From Streptomyces tsukubensis (GTDB taxonomy: Bacteria; Actinomycetota; Actinomycetes; Streptomycetales; Streptomycetaceae), in NCBI RefSeq assembly GCF_003932715.1, contig NZ_CP020700.1:2750501-2814500 (forward strand): 64,000 bases of DNA. Reading direction: 5' to 3'. The translations under genes and the position numbers were made by a program. Below are positions 41,854 to 51,584 of this stretch, one piece after another. The notes below the pieces were generated by a model that saw nothing but the letters and a program-made list of their open reading frames with translations, searched no databases and was not told where the DNA came from. Position 1 is the stretch's first letter. Each line of letters opens with the position of its first letter.

Positions 41854-43026
41854 CTACGACCCGGGGCCGAGGCCACTCAATACCGTCTCGGCCCGCCGCT
41901 CGGGGTCCTCCCCCTCGGCGGGCGTCAGATCGGGGGTGATACCGCGGCCGTCGAGGTCGTGACCCTCGGGAGTGCGGTAGTGGCCGACGGTCAGCTCGGC
42001 CACGGAACCGTCCGGGAGGGTGCTCGGCATCTGCACCGACCCCTTGCCGAAGGTGCGGCTGCCGACCGTGACCGCACGGCCGCGGTCCTTCAGCGCGCCG
42101 GTGACCATTTCGGCCGCGCTCATCGTCCCGCCGTCGACCAGGGCGACCACCGGCCGTCCGGTGTCGCCGCCGGGCTCGGCGTACAGGGCGAGCTGCTCGC
42201 CCTCGACGTCGTACGTGGCCACCAGCCCGCCGTCGAGAAAGGCGGAGGCGGCGGTGACGGCCTCGGTGACCAGCCCGCCGCTGTTGCCCCGCAGGTCCAG
42301 CAGGACCCCGGCGCCGTCCGGGGCGTCCTCGACGGCCTCCTTCACACGCTCGCCCGAGCCGCGGGTGAACGACGAGACGCGGATCTTCACCGCGCCGCCG
42401 TCGAGCTGTTCGACCGTGACGGACTCGCTGGGCAGGGTGGTACGGATCAGCTCACGGGTCCAGGTCCGGGAGCCGCGCTGGAGGCCCAGCGAGACGGAGG
42501 TGCGTTCCTCGCCCCGCAGCAGTCCGACGATCTCGGTCACCGGGCGTCCTTCGACGGACCGGCCGCCGACCGTCCGCAGCCGGTCGCCGGAGCGGATGCC
42601 CGCCTTCGCGGCGGGCCCGCCGGGCTGCACCCGGGCAACCTCCACCCGGCCGCCGGCCGTGGGGCGCGCCCAGAGCCCGACGCCGGTGTACTCGCCGTCG
42701 AGGGTCTGCTGGAACTTCTCGTACTCGCGCGGATCGTAGACCGCGCCCCAGCGGTCACCGCTGCGGCTGACGACCTCCTCGGCGGCCTGGGCGGCCGAAC
42801 CGCCCTCGGCGACGGCCTCGGAAGCGACCCGGACGAGATCGTCGCGGTCGACGCCCGGCCCGGACGGGCGGACGGCCCCGGGGCGGGTCTCCCCGTCGCC
42901 GGATGACCGGTCGTGCGGCAGGGCGTCGGTGACCGCTCCGGCCGCCAGCACACCGGCGAACACCAATGTCAGGGCCGCCCCGCGGCGGATGCGGCGGGGC
43001 CGAGGGGAGAACTCAGGGCCCGGCAT
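41854..43026 (-). CDS. C-terminal processing peptidase (S41 family), exported
   Basis: 390 residues from the ATG at 43026. A signal/anchor segment (RRGAALTLVFAGVLAAGAVTDAL) is followed by a PDZ domain (GVGLWARPTAGGRVEVARVQ...AGIRSGDRLRTVGG) and the S41 protease domain with GGTMSAAEM (nucleophile Ser near residue 300) and RTFGKGSVQ (Lys near residue 325). It is periplasm-side or membrane-linked and cuts C-termini of envelope proteins. It sits between ftsX and smpB, as I remember for S. coelicolor SCO2967. Confidence 0.92.
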   Translation of the reverse strand: MPGPEFSPRPRRIRRGAALTLVFAGVLAAGAVTDALPHDRSSGDGETRPGAVRPSGPGVDRDDLVRVASEAVAEGGSAAQAAEEVVSRSGDRWGAVYDPREYEKFQQTLDGEYTGVGLWARPTAGGRVEVARVQPGGPAAKAGIRSGDRLRTVGGRSVEGRPVTEIVGLLRGEERTSVSLGLQRGSRTWTRELIRTTLPSESVTVEQLDGGAVKIRVSSFTRGSGERVKEAVEDAPDGAGVLLDLRGNSGGLVTEAVTAASAFLDGGLVATYDVEGEQLALYAEPGGDTGRPVVALVDGGTMSAAEMVTGALKDRGRAVTVGSRTFGKGSVQMPSTLPDGSVAELTVGHYRTPEGHDLDGRGITPDLTPAEGEDPERRAETVLSGLGPGS

Positions 43027-43093
43027 GGCGCCGAGTCTAGGACAAGCCCCCGGCACGGTAGGGCCGTTGCCGGTACCGCGCCGGGGGTAGATG

Positions 43094-44011
43094 TCACACC
43101 TTGAGGTACTTGCGCAGTGCGATGAAAGCCGCAAGGGCGGGCATCAGCAGACCGATCGCCAGGACCAGGGGCAGCTTGGTCACCAGGGCGTCCCAGCCGA
43201 TGAAGTTGATCAGCGGCATCTTGTCGGCGAGGGCGAGGCCGTGGTCGATCAGGAAGTAGCGGCCCGCGACCAGCATGCCCGCGGCCAGCAGTCCGCCCAG
43301 CAGACCGGCGATCGCCGCCTCCAGGATGAACGGCAGCTGGATGTAGAAACTGGAGGCGCCGACCAGCCGCATGATCCCGGTCTCACGCCTGCGGCTGAAC
43401 GCCGAGACCCGTACGGTGTTGACGATCAGCATCAGCGCGATGATCAGCATCAGGATCATCACCGCGATCGCGGTCACGTTCATGCCGTTCATCAGGTCGA
43501 ACAGGTTCTGCAGGATGCTCCGCTGGTCCTCGACCGACTGGACACCCGGCCGGCCCGCGAAGGCGGATGCGACCACCTGGTACTTCTCCGGATCGTGCAG
43601 TTTGACCCGGAAGGACTCCGGCATCTGGTCCGGGGTGATCGTGTCGGCGATGGGGGTGTCGCCGTAGCTGTCCTGATAGCGCTTGTAGGCCTGCTCCGCG
43701 CTCTCGTAGTGGATCTTGTCAACGACGTTCATCTTGTCCAGATCGGCTTTGATCTGGTCCTTCTGGTCACCGGTGACCGCACCCTTGGCGCACTGCGGCG
43801 AGTTCCGGGCGTCGTTCTTGTTGCAGAGGAAGATGGAGACGTTGACCTTGTCGTACCAGAAGTCCTTCATCGTGCCGACCTGCTCGCGCAGCAGCAGCGC
43901 CCCGCCGAAGAGGGCGAGCGACAGGGCCACGGAGATGACAACGGCGAAGGTCATCGTGAGATTGCGGCGGAGACCGACGGCGATCTCCGACAGGACGAAC
44001 TGGGCGCGCAT
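43094..44011 (-). CDS. ftsX: Cell division protein FtsX
   Basis: 305 residues. After MRAQFVLSEIAVGLRRNLTM an N-terminal membrane helix is followed by an extracytoplasmic domain (FWYDKVNVSIFLCNKNDARN..., about residues 45-180) and three C-terminal membrane helices, the FtsX topology. FtsX with FtsE forms an ABC-type complex that activates peptidoglycan hydrolases during growth and division. The ECD contains two cysteines (FLCNKN... and PQCAKG), possibly a disulfide. It is 47 bases after ftsE and 67 bases before the protease gene. Confidence 0.95.
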   Translation of the reverse strand: MRAQFVLSEIAVGLRRNLTMTFAVVISVALSLALFGGALLLREQVGTMKDFWYDKVNVSIFLCNKNDARNSPQCAKGAVTGDQKDQIKADLDKMNVVDKIHYESAEQAYKRYQDSYGDTPIADTITPDQMPESFRVKLHDPEKYQVVASAFAGRPGVQSVEDQRSILQNLFDLMNGMNVTAIAVMILMLIIALMLIVNTVRVSAFSRRRETGIMRLVGASSFYIQLPFILEAAIAGLLGGLLAAGMLVAGRYFLIDHGLALADKMPLINFIGWDALVTKLPLVLAIGLLMPALAAFIALRKYLKV

Positions 44012-44058
44012 CGCGTGCGGTCAGCCTTTCTGGCGCGGGGCGGTACGGATCGGTGGGC

Positions 44059-44748
44059 TCAGTGCTGGTAGCCGTAGACACCGCGGGCCTGGTCGCGGAC
44101 GAGCCGGCCCTGCTCCAGTTCGATGACGCGCTTCCGCATCTGGTCGACGATGTTCTGGTCGTGGGTGGCCATCACCACGGTCGTACCGGTCCGGTTGATC
44201 CGGTCCAGCAGCTTCATGATGCCCACGGAGGTCTGGGGGTCGAGGTTTCCGGTCGGCTCGTCGGCGATCAGCAGCATGGGCCGGTTGACGAACGCCCGGG
44301 CGATGGCGACCCGCTGCTGTTCACCGCCGGACAGCTCACCGGGCATCCGGCCCTCCTTGCCGCCGAGACCGACCAGGTCGAGCACCTGGGGTACGGCCTT
44401 GCGGATCTCGCCGCGCGGTTTGCCGATGACCTCCTGGGCGAAGGCGACGTTCTGCGCGACGGTCTTGTTGGGCAGCAGCCGGAAGTCCTGGAAGACGGTG
44501 CCCAGCTTCCGCCGGACCTGCGGCACCTTCCAGTTGGAGATCTTCCCCAGGTCCTTGCCGAGCACATGGACGGAGCCGTGACTGGCCCGCTCCTCGCGGA
44601 GGATCAGACGGAGGAAGGTCGACTTTCCGGAGCCGGAGGATCCCACCAGGAAGACGAACTCGCCCTTGGCGATCTCCAGGGAGACATCGTGCAGCGCTGG
44701 CCTGCTCTGCTTGGGGTAGGTCTTCGAAACCTGGGCGAATCGGATCAC
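44059..44748 (-). CDS. ftsE: Cell division ATP-binding protein FtsE
   Basis: 229 residues if GTG 44748 starts it ([16 protein letters not shown], the family N-terminus); ATG 44760 would add MVCP. Walker [10 protein letters not shown] is near residue 36, the Q loop [12 protein letters not shown], the signature LSGGEQQR near 139, Walker [13 protein letters not shown] and the H loop THD. It is the cytoplasmic ATPase of the FtsEX complex. The promoter must lie in the ~250-base gap toward the divergent small membrane protein gene. Confidence 0.94.
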   Translation of the reverse strand: MIRFAQVSKTYPKQSRPALHDVSLEIAKGEFVFLVGSSGSGKSTFLRLILREERASHGSVHVLGKDLGKISNWKVPQVRRKLGTVFQDFRLLPNKTVAQNVAFAQEVIGKPRGEIRKAVPQVLDLVGLGGKEGRMPGELSGGEQQRVAIARAFVNRPMLLIADEPTGNLDPQTSVGIMKLLDRINRTGTTVVMATHDQNIVDQMRKRVIELEQGRLVRDQARGVYGYQH

Positions 44749-45025
44749 GGGGCACACCATGTCGGCCGGGGTCAAAGGGTGTGCGTGACACTACGCGAAC
44801 GGGGCGTGAGTATGCAGTCGACGGCCGGGGATGCGTGGATTGTCACGCCCAAGTGGCACGGCCAGCGCCCGGCCCCCGAGGGTGGAGCTTCCCCTTGCCG
44901 CGCGCCGAACGGCGCGGGAGCTGGCACAGTGGTAGGGAACAGTCGCGTGTCCTTGAGCGTTGTCGGACGAGAAGTGTGCTGACGGTCCGCGGATTGCGGC
45001 TCCGACGCGCGGGAGAGGAGAGCGC

Positions 45026-45217
45026 ATGACCTACGACCGTCTGGTGTGCGCCAACTGCGCGGCCCCGGTCTCCGAGGGCCGCTGCCCGGTGTGCCGGGCG
45101 AACCGTGAGCGGCTCCAGCAGCAGAGCCCGTTCTCGGCGCTGACCCCGGCGGCCCTGGCGGGTCTGCTGGTGCTGCTGATCGCCGCGGTGGCCCTGCTGG
45201 CGACGCGTACGGCCTGA
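45026..45217 (+). CDS. Small membrane-anchored zinc-ribbon protein
   Basis: 63 residues from ATG 45026 (GAGAGGAGA upstream). Two CxxC pairs (CANCAAP and CPVCRAN, residues 8-24) form a zinc ribbon, followed by one transmembrane helix (AALAGLLVLLIAAVALLA). Function unknown. It is divergent from ftsE, sharing a ~270-base intergenic region, and convergent with the LAETG protein gene across a 17-bp hairpin. Family position next to ftsE is recalled for Streptomyces. Confidence 0.75.
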   Translation: MTYDRLVCANCAAPVSEGRCPVCRANRERLQQQSPFSALTPAALAGLLVLLIAAVALLATRTA

Positions 45218-45242
45218 GCGGCCGTCCCCCCACCGACACGGG

Positions 45243-45282
45243 CGAGGGGCCCGGGGTGCTGTGCCGCACCCCGGGCCCCTCG
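45243..45282. terminator. Bidirectional terminator, 17-bp perfect hairpin
   Basis: 45243-45259 pairs with 45266-45282 over 17 perfect bases with a 6-base loop. It lies between two convergent genes, 26 bases past one stop and 34 bases past the other, so it can end both transcripts. Confidence 0.85.
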
Positions 45283-45315
45283 TCACTCTCCGCCTTGCGG
45301 CGGTTACGGCCTCAC

Positions 45316-46164
45316 TCAGACGGCTGCGCGGTTGCCGCCGACGAGCCGCGGCAGCATCCGGAACCCGATTCCACCGGCGATCATCGTCGCGGCGCCGACG
45401 AGCAGGAAGGTCGTCTCCATCGCACCGGTCTCGGCGAGCTCTTCCTTGGCCTCGCCCTGCTGGACGGGCTGGGAGCCGGCGTTGTTGGTGTCGGTCTGGT
45501 CCCCGCCACCGGCCGACCCACCGGTCGACCCGCCGGACCCATTGCCGCCGGTGGACCCGCCGGTGCTGTCGCCACCGCCGTTGTCGGTCCCGCCCTTGGT
45601 GGTACCGCCGCCGTCGGTGCCGCCCTTGGTCGTACCGCCCTGGCTGGACGTACCGCCCTTGGTGGTGCCGCCGCTCTCGGTGCCGCCCTTGGTGGTGCCG
45701 CCGCTCTCGGTCCCGCCCTTGGTCGCGCCCTGGTTCGTCTGACCCTGGTCGGAGCCCTGATTGGTCTGGCCCTGATCCGACCCCTGGTTCGTCTGACCCT
45801 GGTCGGAGCCCTGGTTCGTCTGACCCTGATCCGACCCCTGATTGGTCTGACCCTGGTCGGAGCCCTGGTTCGTCTGACCCTGATCCGACCCCTGATTGGT
45901 CTGACCCTGGTCGGAGCCCTGGTTCGTCTGACCCTGATCCGACCCCTGGTTCGTCTGACCCTGGTCGACACCGATGGTGGTGCCACCTTCGGTGTTGTTA
46001 CCGCCGTCCTGGCCGCTCGTGGAGTCGTTGATCCCCAGGCCGACATCGGCGGTCTGCGAACCGGTGAACGCCTGGGCCGCACCGGCCACCGTCAGCGACG
46101 CACCGGCCGCGATCACCGCGCCGGCGGCGATCCGTGCCACGCGGATACGCGTCTTCTTCGTCAT
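45316..46164 (-). CDS. LAETG-anchored, repeat-rich surface protein
   Basis: 282 residues. A Sec signal (ending AGAAQA) precedes a short unique part, then nine exact copies of DQGQTNQGS, then imperfect TKGGTESGG-type repeats, a TGGNGSGGST linker, and a cell-wall sorting signal: LAETG, a hydrophobic span (TTFLLVGAATMIAGGIGFRML) and a basic tail. LAETG-type signals are processed by class E sortases in Streptomyces, so the protein is predicted wall-anchored. Gly/Gln/Thr repeats are disordered and may form a hydrophilic or adhesive coat. A short inverted repeat (GCTAC-CCCCA-GTAGC, 46171-46185) overlaps its ribosome site. Confidence 0.85.
   Translation of the reverse strand: MTKKTRIRVARIAAGAVIAAGASLTVAGAAQAFTGSQTADVGLGINDSTSGQDGGNNTEGGTTIGVDQGQTNQGSDQGQTNQGSDQGQTNQGSDQGQTNQGSDQGQTNQGSDQGQTNQGSDQGQTNQGSDQGQTNQGSDQGQTNQGATKGGTESGGTTKGGTESGGTTKGGTSSQGGTTKGGTDGGGTTKGGTDNGGGDSTGGSTGGNGSGGSTGGSAGGGDQTDTNNAGSQPVQQGEAKEELAETGAMETTFLLVGAATMIAGGIGFRMLPRLVGGNRAAV
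45727..45969 (-). repeat. 27-nt tandem repeat, 9 copies, inside the LAETG gene
   Basis: Nine units encode DQGQTNQGS. Two synonymous DNA forms partly alternate (GGTCGGAGCC/GTTCGT and GATCCGACCC/ATTGGT types), giving a 54-bp higher-order pattern that suggests duplication of unit pairs. Confidence 0.9.
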
Positions 46165-46506
46165 CTACCTGCTACCCCCAGTAGCTGTTCGTCATTGAGC
46201 CGGGTCTCCCGGGCGGCTACTCAGGGGAGAGCTTCCGCCCTCACCCCGCTCGCTCTCGCCCCGGGAAACACGCACGCCGCGTGCCAGCCTTGCCAGTTCG
46301 GAAGGGCCCGTCAAGCGGGATGCGCGAACGATGCCCGATATGAGGGCTGTTGCCTGACGAGGTGGCGACACAATTGTGACCCCGCAGTCCAAGCCCACCC
46401 CGAAAGACCTTGACTTTACCGGCTTGTCGACAAAAGAGATCAACTTCGGGAAGCATGCACTCGCCCGTTCAGGCTCCCGGCAACGGCCCGACGCCGGGCA
46501 CCGTCT
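46165..46506. promoter_or_regulatory. Upstream region of the LAETG gene, comparatively AT-rich
   Basis: 342 bases between the LAETG gene start and the stop of the 130-residue orphan. It must contain the LAETG promoter; the stretch 46330-46460 is noticeably less GC-rich than its surroundings. No clear terminator or gene is seen. Confidence 0.4.
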
Positions 46507-46899
46507 TCACCCGGAGACCTCGGTTTCTTCGAAGTATCGCCGGATTTCCTCCTCGATTTCACCGACGGCTTGCGCCTGCCAGCCGCCGCGCAGGAAGGCG
46601 GCCAGAACCGAGGCAAAAGCGGACACGACCTCAGCAAAATCGGCTCCGGCAACAACCTCGCACTCAAGAACCGTCGGCCAGTCGAGGAATGCAGGAGCGT
46701 CGGCGCAGCCATGCCCCTCGTAGCCGTTGTGCGCCACGTCGATCAGAAGAACGGCATAGCTCAGCGATCTGCGGCCCGACTTTACCGCCCCCAGTCGTTT
46801 CAGCACCTCCTCGGCTACATCCTGATACCTGCAGTCGACGTAGATATCGCAGTAGTCTTCGGCATTCAATGGCTGGTTCGGGGTGACCGAACGGTCCAT
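46507..46899 (-). CDS. Hypothetical 130-residue acidic protein in low-GC patch
   Basis: AGGGGGAAC precedes the ATG at 46899. The product is acidic and alpha/beta in character (YCDIYVDCRYQDVAEEVLKRLG, then LSYAVLLIDVAHNGYEG, ending EEEIRRYFEETEVSG). I recognise no family; size, acidity and isolated low-GC location resemble polymorphic-toxin immunity proteins, but no toxin is adjacent. Codon use and base composition differ visibly from the neighbouring ftsEX/prfB genes. It lies in the same direction as prfB's upstream side, beyond prfB's terminator. Confidence 0.65.
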   Translation of the reverse strand: MDRSVTPNQPLNAEDYCDIYVDCRYQDVAEEVLKRLGAVKSGRRSLSYAVLLIDVAHNGYEGHGCADAPAFLDWPTVLECEVVAGADFAEVVSAFASVLAAFLRGGWQAQAVGEIEEEIRRYFEETEVSG

Positions 46900-46946
46900 T
46901 GTCGTTCCCCCTGCCGTTTCAGGGCCGGAAAGCCAAGTCTGGAACG

Positions 46947-46979
46947 CGAAGAGCGCCGCCCAGAGGGTGGCGCTCTTCG
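46947..46979 (-). terminator. Hairpin terminator after prfB
   Basis: CGAAGAGCGCC (46947-46957) pairs perfectly with GGCGCTCTTCG (46969-46979) around an 11-base loop, 29 bases after the prfB stop on the minus strand. No T tract; typical of Streptomyces stem-loop terminators. Confidence 0.75.
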
Positions 46980-47007
46980 TATACGGGTGGGGCGGACCCC
47001 TCCGTGG

Positions 47008-48114
47008 CTACTTCTCCTGCTGCTTCCGCCAGCGGATGCCCGCCTCCAGGAAGCCGTCGATCTCGCCGTCCAGGACCGCCTGCGGGTTGCCGACCTCGAA
47101 TTCGGTGCGCAGGTCCTTCACCATCTGGTACGGGTGGAGGACGTACGAACGCATCTGGTTGCCCCAGGAGTTGCCGCCGTCGCCCTTGAGGGCGTCCATC
47201 CTGGCCTGCTCCTCCTGGCGGCGGCGCTCCAGGAGCTTGGCCTGGAGGACGTTCATCGCGCTCGCCTTGTTCTGGATCTGGGAGCGCTCGTTCTGGCAGG
47301 AGACGACGATTCCGGTGGGGATATGGGTGATCCGGACCGCGGAGTCGGTGGTGTTGACGCCCTGGCCGCCGGGGCCGGAGGCGCGGTAGACGTCGATGCG
47401 GAGTTCGGACTCGTCGATCTCGACGTGGTCGGAGCTCTCGACGACGGGCAGCACCTCGACACCGGCGAACGACGTCTGGCGGCGGCCCTGGTTGTCGAAG
47501 GGCGAGATGCGCACGAGGCGGTGGGTGCCCTGTTCGACGGAGAGGGTGCCGTAGGCGTAGGGGGCCTTCACCACGAAGGTGGTCGACTTGATGCCGGCCT
47601 CCTCCGCGTACGAGGTCTCGTAGACCTCGGTGGAGTAGCCGTGGCGCTCGGCCCAGCGCAGATACATCCGCTGGAGGCGCTCCGCGAAGTCGGAGGCGTC
47701 GACGCCGCCCGCTTCGGCGCGGATGTTGACGAGGGCCTCGCGCTCGTCGTACTCGCCGGAGAGGAGGGTGCGGACCTCCATCTCGTCGACGGCCCGGCGG
47801 ACGCTGACCAGCTCGGTCTCGGCCTCGGCCAGGGTGTCGGCGTCGTCTTCGGCCTCGGCCAGTTCGAAGAGGACCGCGAGGTCGTCGATGCGTCCGCGCA
47901 GGTGCTCGGCCTTGCGCAGCTCCGCCTGGAGGTGGGAGAGCCGGCTGGTGATCTTCTGCGCCGCCTCCGGGTCGTCCCACAGGGACGGGGCCGCGGCCTG
48001 CTCTTCAAGCACGGCGATGTCTGCCCTGATCCTGTCGAGGTCCAGAACGGACTCGATCGACCCCATGGTCGCGGAGAGGGACTTCAGCTCTTCGGATACA
48101 TCGACGACTGCCAC
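47008..48114 (-). CDS. prfB: Peptide chain release factor 2
   Basis: 368 residues from a GTG. The stop-codon-reading tripeptide SPF (in [15 protein letters not shown], near residue 202) marks RF2 (UGA/UAA), and [16 protein letters not shown] (near residue 250) holds the GGQ that triggers peptide release. The frame is continuous: unlike E. coli there is no programmed frameshift. Downstream of the pkaB/pkaA kinases in reading order, it is separated from pkaB by ~147 bases containing a stem-loop. Confidence 0.96.
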   Translation of the reverse strand: MAVVDVSEELKSLSATMGSIESVLDLDRIRADIAVLEEQAAAPSLWDDPEAAQKITSRLSHLQAELRKAEHLRGRIDDLAVLFELAEAEDDADTLAEAETELVSVRRAVDEMEVRTLLSGEYDEREALVNIRAEAGGVDASDFAERLQRMYLRWAERHGYSTEVYETSYAEEAGIKSTTFVVKAPYAYGTLSVEQGTHRLVRISPFDNQGRRQTSFAGVEVLPVVESSDHVEIDESELRIDVYRASGPGGQGVNTTDSAVRITHIPTGIVVSCQNERSQIQNKASAMNVLQAKLLERRRQEEQARMDALKGDGGNSWGNQMRSYVLHPYQMVKDLRTEFEVGNPQAVLDGEIDGFLEAGIRWRKQQEK

Positions 48115-48140
48115 GCGTCCAAGCGTAACGGCTGGGCGCG

Positions 48141-48175
48141 CCGACCCGGTCCGCCAGGTGGCGGACGACGGTCGG
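48141..48175 (-). terminator. Two-part stem-loop after pkaB
   Basis: GTCCGCC-AGGT-GGCGGAC (48149-48166) sits inside CCGACC/GGTCGG (48141-48146 with 48170-48175). It lies 87 bases past the pkaB stop and just upstream of prfB. It could end pkaB transcripts or be a leader element of prfB. Confidence 0.5.
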
Positions 48176-48261
48176 CGACCGGCCCGCAGAAGGGCTCCGG
48201 GCCCGGTCGGGGCGGTGGCGGGCCCGGCGGGAACAGGGGCGGAGCCGGGCCCGTCGCGCGG

Positions 48262-49530
<1,269 letters not shown>

Positions 49531-49802
49531 GACTGCTCCCTCAGCGGCTGGCGTTGCGCATAACGTACGCGGCTGACGGGGGCGGATGTGCCCCGGATGG
49601 CCCCGGACAACGCCCACCCGGGGCGAATTCGACGACCAATCCAGGACATACCCGGGAAAACAACGGCCGATTTCACCCTTGAGGAAGTCGACAAAGAGAC
49701 TCACCGGGCGGGCGGCCGATACGGCGGGCCGCCTGCCCGGTGCGGTGCTCCGGTGCCATGGTCACGGTGGTGGTCCGGTGCCGTGGTCCGGCGCGGTGTC
49801 GG

Positions 49803-51584
49803 CTATCCGCCGGTGCCGCTGCCCGTGCCCGTACCGGAGCTGCCGCCCGTACCGCCCGTGCCGGAGCCGCCGCTGTCGGAGCCGGTGAGGTCGGAGATCC
49901 AGTCCGAGACCGTCGAGATGCCGTCGCCGATCGCCTCCCAGTAGCCCTTGCCCTGGGCCACCCAGTCCTGGAGCGGGGTCAGCTCCCAGACCAGCCAGCC
50001 CGCGACGAAGAGCATCACCACGGAGAAGAGGCAGCCCTTCAGACAGCCCAGGCCGGGGATCCTCATGGGATTGGCGCTGCGCTGCCGCGGCGGTCGCGGC
50101 TCACGGGGCTGACGCGCGGGCGGCTCGGGCTGCTGGGGTTGCTGCGGCTGCTGGGGCGGGGTGTACGGCTGGACCTGCTGCGGCGGAGGCGCGTACTGCT
50201 GGCGCTGCGGCGGCTGGGGCTGGGGCTGCTGGTACGGCTGGGGAGCGTACTGCTGCTGGTGGTGGTGCTGAGGCGGGCCCTGCGGGGGTCCCTGGTGCTG
50301 GGGCGGGCCCTGGGGCGGCTGCTGCCGCTGCGGCCTGCGGCGCAGGGGGTCCTGTCCGGGGTCGAGGTACTGGACCTGCGTCTGCTCGTTGCGGTCGCGG
50401 GCGGCCCGCAGCTGGGACTGCCAGGGGTGCGGATCCTCCGGCCCGGGGCCGCCGGGCGGTCCGTCCGGGCGCTGCGGCACGGGCGGCATGACGGCCGTGG
50501 GGTCGGCGGCGCCGGTGTGCGGCAGCACGCTCGTGGCGTCGGCCGCTCCGGCCGGTCCCCCGGTATGCGGCAGCACGCTCGTCGCCGCCGCGGGGTCGTA
50601 CGCGCCGGCGTTGTGCGGGAGGACCTGCGTGGGGTCGGCGGCGCCGGGGGTCTCCGGGACGGGCGCCGGGGCCGGATCGGGCGCGAGCAGCGCGCCGACG
50701 CCGAGGGCCGCGTCGATCTGGGCGGGGGACGAGTGCACCCCGATACCGGCGGCGACGACCCGCAGACCGCGGGCGAGGTTCTCCGCGCTGGGCCGCCGGC
50801 CGGGCTCCTTGCTGAGGCACCGCTCGATGACGGTCCACAGCGGCTCGGGCACGGTGCTGGGGCGCCGGGGCTCCTCGCTGAGATGGCGGTGGAGCACCTC
50901 CAGAGCCGTCCCCCCGGCGAACGGCGGACGGCCGGTGACCAGCTCGTAGAGCAGGATGCCCGCGCCGTAGATGTCGACGGCGGAGGTCTGCGGGCGGCCC
51001 TCGGCGGATTCGGGGGCCACATAGGCAGGCGTACCCACGAATTCATGGGTACGGGTGAGGCCGGGCGAGTCCGCGAGGCGGGCGATCCCGAAGTCGGTGA
51101 GCATCGGGTGCAGATGGCCGTCGGGGTCGGTGCGCAGCAGGACGTTCGCCGGCTTCAGATCGCGGTGGACCACGCCGTCGGCGTGGCTGGAGGCGAGGGC
51201 ATCGGCGATCTGGGCCGTCAGCAGGGCGGCGGCGACGGGGGTGAACGGGCCGTTCTCCCGGAGCTGGCGGTGCAGATCGGGGCCGTCGATCAGGTCCATG
51301 ACGAGGGCGAGGAGGTCGCCCTCGACGACGAGGTCGCGGGTCCGCACGATATTGGGGTGGGTGAGGCGGAGCAGCACGGAGCGCTCGCGCAGGAAGCGCA
51401 TCACGACGTCCGCGTCGTTCGCCAGCTCCTCCTTGAGGACCTTGATGGCCACGGTCTCGCCCGGCTGGCCGGGCACGGCCGCCTCCGCCCCGGCGGTCTC
51501 CCGCTGCCGGGCGCGCCAGACGGTGCCCGTGGCTCCGCGCCCGAGCGGCTGCTCCAGGAGGTACTTGCTGCCTACAGGCCGCAC
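49803..51584 (-). CDS. pkaA: Membrane-anchored Ser/Thr protein kinase PkaA-like
   Basis: 593 residues from a GTG at 51584, with GGGAG about 8 bases upstream. The kinase domain has GRGATGTVW, AIKVLKEEL, HRDLKPANVLL (near residue 139), LTDFGIARL and GTPAYVAPE. A 200-residue Pro/Gln-rich linker (QQPPQGPPQHQG-type runs) separates it from a membrane helix (CLFSVVMLFVAGWLVWEL, near residue 518) and a Gly/Ser/Thr-rich tail. S. coelicolor PkaA has a similar Gln/Pro-rich part (recalled). It is transcribed toward pkaB; the FHA protein diverges on the other side of a repeat-rich gap. Confidence 0.88.
   Translation of the reverse strand: MRPVGSKYLLEQPLGRGATGTVWRARQRETAGAEAAVPGQPGETVAIKVLKEELANDADVVMRFLRERSVLLRLTHPNIVRTRDLVVEGDLLALVMDLIDGPDLHRQLRENGPFTPVAAALLTAQIADALASSHADGVVHRDLKPANVLLRTDPDGHLHPMLTDFGIARLADSPGLTRTHEFVGTPAYVAPESAEGRPQTSAVDIYGAGILLYELVTGRPPFAGGTALEVLHRHLSEEPRRPSTVPEPLWTVIERCLSKEPGRRPSAENLARGLRVVAAGIGVHSSPAQIDAALGVGALLAPDPAPAPVPETPGAADPTQVLPHNAGAYDPAAATSVLPHTGGPAGAADATSVLPHTGAADPTAVMPPVPQRPDGPPGGPGPEDPHPWQSQLRAARDRNEQTQVQYLDPGQDPLRRRPQRQQPPQGPPQHQGPPQGPPQHHHQQQYAPQPYQQPQPQPPQRQQYAPPPQQVQPYTPPQQPQQPQQPEPPARQPREPRPPRQRSANPMRIPGLGCLKGCLFSVVMLFVAGWLVWELTPLQDWVAQGKGYWEAIGDGISTVSDWISDLTGSDSGGSGTGGTGGSSGTGTGSGTGG

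Noticed and set aside
47008..48114. Programmed frameshift in prfB as in E. coli
   Set aside because: The frame is continuous over 368 codons with no internal UGA or upstream Shine-Dalgarno-like slip signal.
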